Source: Acephala macrosclerotiorum
Taxonomy: Eukaryota; Ascomycota; Leotiomycetes; Helotiales; Mollisiaceae
Reading direction: 5' to 3'
Assembly (NCBI GenBank): GCA_014904845.1
Contig: MU119224.1
Coordinates: 248,001 to 312,000 of the forward strand
DNA length: 64,000 bases
The notes beneath the pieces were generated by a model. It had not been told where the DNA came from. It searched no databases and saw only the letters and a program-made list of their open reading frames with translations. This document shows, one piece after another, positions 55,841-64,000 of this stretch (its first letter is position 1; every line of letters begins with the position of its first letter). Both the position numbers and the translations under genes were made by a program.

Positions 55841-58147
55841 ATGGCACCACGAAGAAAGAGTGCTCCGGCAGGCCGAGTCTACAAGTCGGCAACTCCATTG
55901 CAGCAGACCAAACTTATGGGGCAGAAAAAGCGCATTAAATCCTATGGAAAGCAGACGACTCGGCGCGCGAAGGAGGACGGCACGCTCACGCAGATTGGGT
56001 TTGTCAAGCTCAAGGACCGCTTAGAAGAAGATGAAGAGCAGGTAGAGGAGGAGCAAGAAGAAGAAGACGAAGAAGAATCAGACTACGAAGCGGCGTCGAA
56101 GAAGCGCAAGACGAAACGGAGAAGGACCACTGGAGACAAGCCCTCTGCAACCCCACAATGGCAAACGCAGACCATCACACAGCTTGACTGGAGTTTCTCC
56201 ACAAACAAAGATTCCGGGAATGATGCAGGAGGTAATGCGGAGGAGAATGCGGAAGAAGAGCACGACATATACGATGTGCCTAGCTCACAGTCAGTCCGTC
56301 TGCCCACCAATGTCCGAAGGCTTTCGGGGCGTATCAACGCTAGTCAGAGGAGGAGAGAAGGATCTCCGATTCTGAGTGGTATGGGAGAGGAGGCAGAATC
56401 TCCAATTCTTGGTAGCATGGAGGAGAAATTGCCAGTCCAGAACAACACGCGAGAGCAATCGCCGGTTTTAGATATGCCTCCGCCTCGAACGCCTCGAAGA
56501 GTTCTACGTGAAGAGATACCGTCCTCTCAGTCGCCAGCAACGCCATTCTCTGTCCAATCTCGAGGATCTACTGGACGACGTTCTCCTCTCAGTGAGAAGT
56601 CTGCCAATGCTATTCCGGTCAATTTGGACCGCAGATCTCAGTCGGTTCCCGAGAAACTTCCTAAGCTGAAAATTGAGGATACCTTCCACAGTGGAGACAC
56701 CAGCCAACCACGAGAGGCTCCTTCGCTTAAACGACCTAGTCCCGCCAAAAGTGTTAGGTTCGCATTGCCAGAAGAGGAGGAAGAAGACATGCAAGCCCCA
56801 GCATCGCCATCTATCAAGAAAGAGTTAACTCAAACTCAGGCCCCAACACATCCAAAAAAGGGTGGCAGGCAGGTCAAACTGGAAATTCTTGACTCGGACG
56901 AGGAGGATGAGGAGGAGGAAGTTGAACCAAAACTGGAACCAAGTCAAGCGGAAACATCAGCCAGTGCCTCTGCAGATCATAATGACGAGCCAGAGACGTT
57001 TTATGGCGACATTGGTTACGAAACCCAATTTGAGGCCAACCGAGTGATAAGCTCGTTATCAACTTCAGCACCAAATGATGAAGAATCCGTAAATGGTGAC
57101 GAAGCAGAACCGACTGCAAGTTGCGAAACTCAGGTTGGAGAAACTCAAAGGGTGTCGACTCAACACGTCGCTGTGATGGCACCTCGCACAGAGAATTCCG
57201 ATATCTTCATCTCAATTCATCCCCAGCATGTCAGGAACATCGTCAACCGTACAAAAAATCATGAGTTCCGAACGTGGGCATTTCCTCCAAACGTCTGCCG
57301 ACTATGGATATACACGACCAAAGACAAGACAAAAGACAAGACAAAAGACGTTAGCGGATTGAAGTATATGGCCGAGATCAGCAAAGCCAAAAAGCCTGGC
57401 GAAATCCTCAAAGAACTTGGTCTAGGTAACGCAGACTTCAATGCCAAGTCGCGCGACAAGTCACATACCGCATATGAGATATTGCAACTGTATGAGCTTG
57501 CTGATCCAATGCCGTTGGACGAGCTCAAATCGAAAGGGTGGCTCAAAGCTGCTCCTCAAAAATTCGCTTGGGTTCGACCGGCAGTGGCCGACGAGCTTGT
57601 TGCAAACCTCAAGCCTCCGCTATTCAACAACGGCCTTGCTGTTGAGTATGCGCCTGTTTCATCGTCAACAGATACACAAGAAGTTGAAGAGCAACTTCTC
57701 AGCACGATCAGCCAGTTTCCTCAGCCATCGGAACCAGTCTCCAGTCAAGCTATTGAAGTGAAGACGGAAGCGGAGGTGATGCCACCTCCAAGCTCAGCGC
57801 CACGCCATGAAACTCCCAGAAGATCAAGCAGCCCTCTTCACCCTTCTCAAGCGGAGACCGTGAACCTCACCCAAGGTACGCCTCAATTGCCGTCACAGGA
57901 GGTGGAGGAGGATATCATCTGGGAGTCACCGGCTCGACCAGTAGCTTCCAGCACGCCTATGAAGTTGCCAACACCCAGAGCTGGTGGCTCAGAATATCAT
58001 GGACCCGACGCAATTTTACCATATTCGATGTCATCTTCGCAATTTCTGTCGAGGAGCCAGTTGTTGCCGGACAGTCTGCTGAACGAGGACGTGCCAGGAC
58101 CACCACGTTTCATTCATGATTCTGATTCTGAGGATGATGAACTGTGA
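55841..58147 (+). CDS. Large acidic nuclear protein with a PUA/ASCH-like core
   Basis: A single intronless frame of about 768 residues starting MAPRRKSAPAGRVYKSATPL. Most of it is low-complexity: EEDEEQVEEEQEEEDEEES near residues 65-85, a KKRKTKRRRTT nuclear-localisation-like cluster, and many SPxL/SQ sites. About residues 445-605 form a folded module: SDIFISIHPQHVRNIVNRTK, NHEFRTWAFPPNVCRLWIYT, LKYMAEISKAKKPGEIL and LYELADPMPLDELKSKGWLK, then KFAWVRPAV. The pattern (ligand-pocket strand, IVxRxKNHEFR, aromatic-rich strand) resembles ASCH/EVE-type PUA-like domains that bind modified nucleic acid. That is an inference from fold-like pattern only. A tandem KDKTKDKTKD duplication lies inside the module. 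Function unknown. Confidence 0.8.
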   Translation: MAPRRKSAPAGRVYKSATPLQQTKLMGQKKRIKSYGKQTTRRAKEDGTLTQIGFVKLKDRLEEDEEQVEEEQEEEDEEESDYEAASKKRKTKRRRTTGDKPSATPQWQTQTITQLDWSFSTNKDSGNDAGGNAEENAEEEHDIYDVPSSQSVRLPTNVRRLSGRINASQRRREGSPILSGMGEEAESPILGSMEEKLPVQNNTREQSPVLDMPPPRTPRRVLREEIPSSQSPATPFSVQSRGSTGRRSPLSEKSANAIPVNLDRRSQSVPEKLPKLKIEDTFHSGDTSQPREAPSLKRPSPAKSVRFALPEEEEEDMQAPASPSIKKELTQTQAPTHPKKGGRQVKLEILDSDEEDEEEEVEPKLEPSQAETSASASADHNDEPETFYGDIGYETQFEANRVISSLSTSAPNDEESVNGDEAEPTASCETQVGETQRVSTQHVAVMAPRTENSDIFISIHPQHVRNIVNRTKNHEFRTWAFPPNVCRLWIYTTKDKTKDKTKDVSGLKYMAEISKAKKPGEILKELGLGNADFNAKSRDKSHTAYEILQLYELADPMPLDELKSKGWLKAAPQKFAWVRPAVADELVANLKPPLFNNGLAVEYAPVSSSTDTQEVEEQLLSTISQFPQPSEPVSSQAIEVKTEAEVMPPPSSAPRHETPRRSSSPLHPSQAETVNLTQGTPQLPSQEVEEDIIWESPARPVASSTPMKLPTPRAGGSEYHGPDAILPYSMSSSQFLSRSQLLPDSLLNEDVPGPPRFIHDSDSEDDEL

Positions 58148-58318
58148 CGCATAAGGTAGAATGGAAGGATTAGGGTTACTATTAGCTGCTGAAATTGGAA
58201 ATTGCTTGATGTTGATATAGAGCAAAACAGTACAGGATACAGGATATAGGATTACGCTATTATGCAGCGGTTACTAGCCAGAATACCTCCATAGACGCCA
58301 AAACTTTTCAAACCAACA
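58148..58318. other. Short convergent spacer
   Basis: 171 bases between the 3' ends of the acidic nuclear protein gene and the TOK1 gene. Confidence 0.5.
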
Positions 58319-60782
58319 TCATGAACTCTTCCCAACCTTCTCCTCCGTAACCGTCCTACTACTTCCAACACTTAATCCCTCCCCATCCACACTCCCAACA
58401 TCTATCTTCTTCTCTGTCATCTTCTCTCCCTCCTCCCTATCCCCATCCCCATTCCCACTCACCCCCTCCCTCTCCATCTCCTCCCTCCTCAACCCATCCA
58501 ACTCCCTCTCAAGCGTCTTATGCAACTTCTCAAGCACCCACTCAGCTTCCTCCTTATTCCCCATCAATGGACTCCTATTCCCCACCCAACTCCACTTAAC
58601 CCTCTTCTCCTCCTCATCCCTCGTCGCAGCCCCCAACCCCTCCCCATCCGGTCTCGGCTTCCTTTTCGCTTTTCTATGAGTCTCGGCTGAACTCTCATCT
58701 TCACCTATTAATTTCAAGTACCAAGCCCATTCGTCGAATGTATATTTACGAGGTGGCGAGGAGTGTAGATGTTTCATCACCTTCCCAATTTCTTTCGCCA
58801 AGATAAGATGGTAGTGGGCGCGGGACTCGGGGAGGGAGTCGTTGCTTTCTCCTTGTTTGGCGGCGCGGGCTGTTTCTTGATTTGCGCGGTCGCCGGCTGC
58901 GCGTTGGGCGGCTGATTCGGGATCGTTTTTCTGTTTTGATTCGGAGTCTGAGGAGTTTCGACGTCGGTTGGATTCTCCTAGTATTCCGGGAGGCTGTTCG
59001 GAGACGTCGTCGGCGAATAGGCGGCCGCGAGTTAGGTTGTTGGTTGTTTCTTTCAAAGCGGCTTTTACGCCTTGTTCTCCGGGAAGGACGGTGAAGTTTC
59101 CGATCCAAAGGGTCAGGTCTCGAATGCCCTTTACTATGGTGTCACCCATATTACTGATTAGGATTGTGAGAGAGGGAATGGCGAGCAGGGACCAGAAGAC
59201 GAAGAAGGCTTTTCCGGAGTTGGATTGTGGGTAGAAATCTCCGTATCCAATGGTTAACAGGGACGTGTAGGCGAAGTACATGGATCCGAAATAACTCCAG
59301 TTTTGTCCGTATTCGGTCAGTTCGAAGACTGCGGCACCAACAAACCAGAGTAGCAACCAGGTGGTTCCTGAGATGATGAGAGACGTCCAGCGACGTTTGG
59401 TGTGTGCTTGTTCTTGGATCTTGCGCATCAGTTCGAATTCTTGTTGTCGACGTTCGCGCTCGCTGGTGGGTGTTTGTTGGAGGATTTGGGACGATTGACG
59501 GGACATGGTGGGCTTTTCATCGTGAATTGGTTGGAGGATTGAGCCTTTATTTCGCTTTTCTAGCTTTTTGAGGAGGCTTTCGCGTTCTTTTTCGACCATT
59601 CGAGCGCCCATTTTGATTTTGCCACGTTCGAGGACGAGAGAGCGGATAGATCCGATGACCAGACCGAGGATAACTGAGTGTTGTTAGTTGAATGTCCAAC
59701 AAGCGGCAGGAGACCACTTACTGATACCACCAATGGCAAATGGAAAGAGCAGTCCTCGTCCAAGATGTGTCGATGGTGAGTAGTCTCCAATACCCACAGT
59801 GAGCAGCGTGAAGTCTGCCCAATATACTGCGTCAAGGAATTTCCAGCCTTCAATGTGCGAGAAGACCAAGGCTCCGAGGAGCAAGTAGACGAGGAAGCTG
59901 ATAGTTTGCAGCATCAATGTACGTTGGCTCATCGTCAACTTGAATTCCTTGTCGTAGTGTCCACTATAAGCGCCATATACGGTGATGAGCATCAATGTCG
60001 CAACCATAAAATACAGTGCTGCCGAGAAGATGGCGTAGTAGAACGCTTGGGAGAAAGCATGATCGGATCGAGGTTCAATAGCAAGAGGGCCGCTGGCACA
60101 TGCACATAGGCCAATGAGAGCGAAAGATGAGAGATACCTAGTTGGAGATGAGTGACTTGATTCGAAGGAGGATGGAGTTAAACGTACCATCCTATGATCG
60201 TGATCGGCTGAGCAATAGAGAATCGAACTCTCTTGGCCATGTTCATCAACAGGAAAAAGTTCGAGATGATAGCTATTGCCAATTGTGCAGCGTTTATGCC
60301 TATCAACCTAGGGAGGACTTCAAGTCAATAAGAACTGTCAAACTTGCAGATGTGGGGTATGCCAAGAGTAGCCAAGGCCTGTCAAAGTATGGGGTGCGCA
60401 CCATTTTGGGTCATCTATGGGTATTCCATTCTCTTCTGCAGCTCCAGGGGGTATATAGTCCCTCCAATGTACGACTAGTGCACATATACTGAAGGCTGAT
60501 GCCATAGGACCAAAGGTCCCCGCGATGAGTGGGAAGGCTGTGCTTGCGAACCACCATCGACTGTGAGGAATAGAATTAGTTTTGATCTTTCAGACCCGAT
60601 ACATAGAAGCTAATGCCGTCTTCGCCGCATGAGCGCCCTGATAGAAGACTTGCGAAAAAATCATACCTGGGAGCGAGGAACTCCTGCTCATCCTCTTCTT
60701 TCTCGTCTCGTTCATCATGAGCTTGGTTCTCCACATCCTTTGCATCGTTTGAGATGGGCTCGTCGAGCCCTGGATCGTTCAT
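58319..60782 (-). CDS. TOK1: Outward-rectifier potassium channel (TOK1 type, two-pore)
   Basis: Five exons (60782-60667, 60560-60402, 60307-60188, 60137-59722, 59673-58319) join in phase to give about 721 residues. Fungal TOK channels have eight TMs and two pore loops, and both filters are visible: TVGIGDYSP and TIGYGDFYP. TM segments include RWWFASTAFPLIAGTFGPMA, LIGINAAQLAIAIISNFFLL, FYYAIFSAALYFMVATLMLI, MLQTISFLVYLLLGALVFSH and LIISGTTWLLLWFVGAAVFE. The N-terminal ~38 residues are acidic and cytosolic. The long C-terminal tail (~290 residues) is charged, with runs such as EEKRVKW and GDGDREEGEK. Role: plasma-membrane K+ efflux that sets membrane potential. It diverges from RAD4 across ~550 bp. 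Confidence 0.93.
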
Positions 60783-61329
60783 CTTGGCACTTGCTGATTG
60801 TCTGCTGCTGAACTTGTGTCCTTGAGCTCTGAATGCACATGTCAGAGAATGAAAATGCGAACAATAGAGAAAATCATTATTTCGTCAAGGCTTATTTACA
60901 AGGACACGCTCTCGGCGACTTCGAGTGCCGGGGTCTTGATTTGCAGAGACAGGCATGTTGAGATCAATGACGTCGGTGGACACCAGTCTGCTGCAAGCTA
61001 ATGAGGAAAGAAGCTTGCAAACCGCTTTCGGTTCGCACTTTCTTTTCTCCTTTTCTCTCGCTTAACGTTATCCCTGCAAGATATGCAAGATGATGATGCG
61101 AAAATTAGCCGCGCGTCTGCGCTTGTGATAAGAAGCTATGAATCACGCCAACGATCTTGTCAACAACTTTGCGACTTCTCCGAATTGCTTCCAAGGACAA
61201 TCTGGAGAAGGTCCTCGATTCGAATACCAGCAAACGTACCCTATTGCTCTTACACATTTTGCTATAGCAAAGAAGGATACTCGCCACCCGACAAAGGTTG
61301 ACCTCTCCAGGCAACCATGACCTGCCGAT
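60783..61329. promoter_or_regulatory. Divergent promoter between TOK1 and RAD4
   Basis: About 550 bases. No specific element was identified. Confidence 0.45.
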
Positions 61330-63989
61330 ATGCCGCCAAAACGAAGAGGTCGACCAAAGAAGAACGCATTGGCCGATGAAAAAGACCTCAATGCATTTAC
61401 GGGATTCCCAGATACAACAGCAACCCCCAAGAAAGCAAATGGCGGAAGAAAAGGGAAAGGGAAAGCCACCTCGAGCCGAGCTGCTGTCCCAGATGTCTAC
61501 CGAGAAATGCTTGCTGAGGCACTTCCAACACAATCCGATATCCCAGAACGGCCACTGAAGAAACGGAGGACTGGAAAGCGAGAGTCTCAGACTGCGGTGG
61601 CTAGCTCGGCTAAAGCTCCCGATCCGATGGCTGAGGACGCGGAGGAGGACGAGGATCTCGAGTTTGAGGATGTCCTTACTCCCAAAGGGGACGAGGAGTC
61701 GAACGAAGACGATTTGAAGCTACCGCAAAAGCTACAGCAGACTGCCTACCGAGACTCGGACGACGAATCCGAGGACGAAGATCACGAATGGGAAGGCATT
61801 GACTTTGATGCTTTGCCTGGCGAGGCGGAACCAAGCGGAGACCTTGAACTGACCCTCACGAAGAAAATTCCTGTGGTTGAACCAAAATCAACGGCTCGAA
61901 AAAGGAAAGTTGTGTCTAAAGATGAGAAGGTCATCCGGTTACAGACCCACAAGATGCACGTGCTATGCTTATTGTCGCATTTAGACAGAAGGAACGAATG
62001 GGTTAATGATCCAGAAACTAAGTACACTCTGAAGAAGCTGCTAGACAAGAAAACTTTAGGTTTTTTGAGACCAAGAACCGACCTGTCACAGTTTTCGCAG
62101 ACAGAGTCCCTGAAAAAAGGTCTCGACCAAGCCTGCGTCATGTGGAGGACGAAATTCAAGATCACGGCGAGGGGCATGAGGAGATCTCTTTGGGCTGAAA
62201 ATGACAAAGATCTCGAGAATGTAAGTAGTATGATGCTTCCCAGGTCGTACGCAAGGTTCTAACGACCTACAGTACGTGCTTCCCGATGATGCAGACACAA
62301 CATTTGACAAATCGGAGTTTCGCGAAGCCGCTCAGAAGCTCAGAGGCTCTAGGGATATAGGGGCGCAGCTCTTTTGCTCACTTCTACGAAGCGTTGATGT
62401 CGAAACCCGGCTTGTGTGTTCTCTTCAACCACTCTCGTTTAATGCTGGTGGTCCATCTATGCCTCAAGCCCCCAAGAAAAAGGTCAGACCAGCAACGCCG
62501 GATAGTAACAGTGACGAAGAAGAAGAGACTAAGACTACTAATGCCAGCGCCACAAATTACCAGTTTGGTACCTCTAGCATAGCAGTCACGCCTGGTGTAC
62601 CTATGAACCCTCGTCTGCGTCTTGGCCACCCGAACGCTGCAGATTATCACATGCCTAACATGAGTTCCTCAACTCGCCTTCCACCAAAACCGAAGCCAAA
62701 GCCTATCCATGAGTCTCCATATCCTGTATACTGGGTAGAAGTCTTTGACAAAGCACATCAAAAATGGTTACCAGTTGATCCTTTGGTAACAGAATCGATA
62801 GCGAGGCCACGAGATTTCGAGCCACCGGCTAACGATCAAGAGAATAGCATGTCGTACGTCATTGCTTTTGAAGAAGAAGGATGCGCTCGAGATATCACTC
62901 GGAGGTATACCAAGGCATACAATGCGAAAACAAGGAAGAATAGAGTCGAGTCTACTCCAGGAGGAGACAAGTGGTGGAGGCGAGCGATGAGACCGTATGC
63001 TCGTGGCTACGCGAGTGATGCCGACCAGATTGAGGACGCGGAATTGGCAGCTGCAGAAGCGAGGGAGCCTATGCCGAAGAATATCCAAGACTTCAAGGAT
63101 CATCCATACTACGCACTAGAAAGGCATCTCAGGAGAAACGAGGTGTTGGTTAGTACTCGAGAAGCTGGAAAAGTTGCCGCTGGACGAGATAAAAACGCCC
63201 CTGGTGGAAAGAAAATGGAAAGTGTCTATAGGAGGACTCACGTCAAGGTAGCTAAGAGTGCTGATGCATGGTACCGACTGGGCAGAGATATCAAAATGGG
63301 AGAGCAGCCCGTGAAGACCGTTGCTCCTAAGAGAAGACCCGACGAGGATGAGATGGGTGATGAAATGGACGAGCGAGCAGGTATAAACCTTTATACCGAG
63401 GATCAAACAGAACCCTGTGTGATTCCGCCCATTGTCAATGGACGTGTTCCTAAGAATTCTTTCGGCAACATTGACGTCTTCGTTCCGTCCATGGTGCCTC
63501 CTGGAGGTGTGCATATACCTTGTAAGTAACGCCTGCTTCATTTCGGTACGTGTACTAACAGCCGTAGACGTTGAAGCACAACGCGCTGCAAGAATCATTG
63601 GCGTCGATTACGCAGATGCACTGACTGGCTTCGAATTCCGAGGCCGCCACGGAACGGCTGTCCTCAAAGGAGTTGTTGTTGCCGCCGAGTATCAAGAAGC
63701 TGTAGAGGCTGTGATCGTAGGTCTCCGTGACGAGCAAGCTCGCATTGAGGAGGCTGTCCGTTCCGCTGCTGTTGATAAGATGTGGAGGCGCCTATTGAGG
63801 GGGCTGAGAATCAAGGCGCACATCGAAGCTACCTACGGGGGCAACGATGAAGAACCTGAACCTGAAAAGGCTCAGGATGATGTTGCCGATGCGGGAAGTG
63901 ATATCAGCGAGTATCTCGACGATGCATATGGTGGCGGCGGTTTCCTTCCAGACGATGACGATGGCGGAGGTGGGTTCTTCCCAGAATGA
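61330..63989 (+). CDS. RAD4: DNA damage recognition protein RAD4/XPC
   Basis: Three exons (61330-62220, 62273-63521, 63568-63989) join in phase to give about 853 residues. It starts MPPKRRGRPKKNALADEKD, with an AT-hook-like KRRGRPKK. An acidic region (AEDAEEDEDLEFEDV) precedes the transglutaminase-like domain: HKMHVLCLLSHLDRRNEWVN, RDIGAQLFCSLLRSVDVETR, LVCSLQPLSF, then YPVYWVEVFDKAHQKWLPVD. Beta-hairpin domains 1-3 follow: PMPKNIQDFKDHPYYALERH, VYRRTHVKVAKSADAWYRLG, GRVPKNSFGNIDVFVPSMVP and AARIIGVDYADALTGFEFRG. The C-terminus ends in Gly/Asp-rich repeats (DDAYGGGGFLPDDDDGGGG). Role: recognises helix-distorting lesions and starts global nucleotide excision repair with Rad23. The stop lies 11 bases from the window edge. 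Confidence 0.95.
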
Positions 63990-64000
63990 TCTGATTTACA

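Overview
The window is nuclear DNA of a filamentous ascomycete (Pezizomycotina). It is gene-dense with short spacers. Introns are mostly 45-65 bp, with GTAAGT/GTATGT donors and CTAAC/CTGAC-like branch sites. Gene content is typical of the group: a LOV photoreceptor of the VIVID type, PDR-type ABC transporter, RTA1-family proteins, 2EXR-domain proteins, a TOK1 potassium channel and an NmrA-like protein. Leotiomycetes is my best guess for the class, but that is inference from family resemblance only.

Layout. 0.5-3.4 kb: NSE2 SUMO ligase and a PEBP-family protein. 3.8-9.8 kb: a 14-exon PDR drug pump on the minus strand, with a CGG-type inverted repeat upstream. 9.8-12.4 kb: a divergent Fpg-type DNA glycosylase / PEX11 pair. 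13.0-14.2 kb: a decayed MFS transporter. 15-18 kb: an orphan membrane protein and two tandem 2EXR proteins. 19.2-22.6 kb: a divergent ABD1 (cap methyltransferase) / RPN7 (proteasome lid) pair. 23.1-24.3 kb: VIVID with GATC repeats upstream. 26-32 kb: sparse, with one small secreted protein, one multi-pass membrane protein, a poly-A tract and a small hairpin. 32.8-42.5 kb: two RTA1-like genes flanking a 348-bp hAT-like MITE, a 12-exon membrane protein with micro-exons, a quinone-oxidoreductase-like enzyme and a RapZ C-terminal-domain protein. 42.5-47.8 kb: sparse, with a cluster of inverted repeats and a second decayed MFS transporter. 47.8-53 kb: mitochondrial oxoglutarate-type carrier, then a divergent TRM7/MAK5 pair. 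54-64 kb: an NmrA-like gene with an apparent nonsense codon, a large acidic nuclear protein with a PUA/ASCH-like core, then a divergent TOK1/RAD4 pair.

No biosynthetic cluster or single linked pathway is visible. The conserved housekeeping genes tend to sit in divergent pairs. The sparse segments hold the decayed transporters, the MITE and the hairpin repeats. The most unusual items are the hAT-like MITE with its 8-bp target duplication, the micro-exon gene with a probable GC-AG intron, and two hairpin-bearing loci that share a 22-bp sequence.
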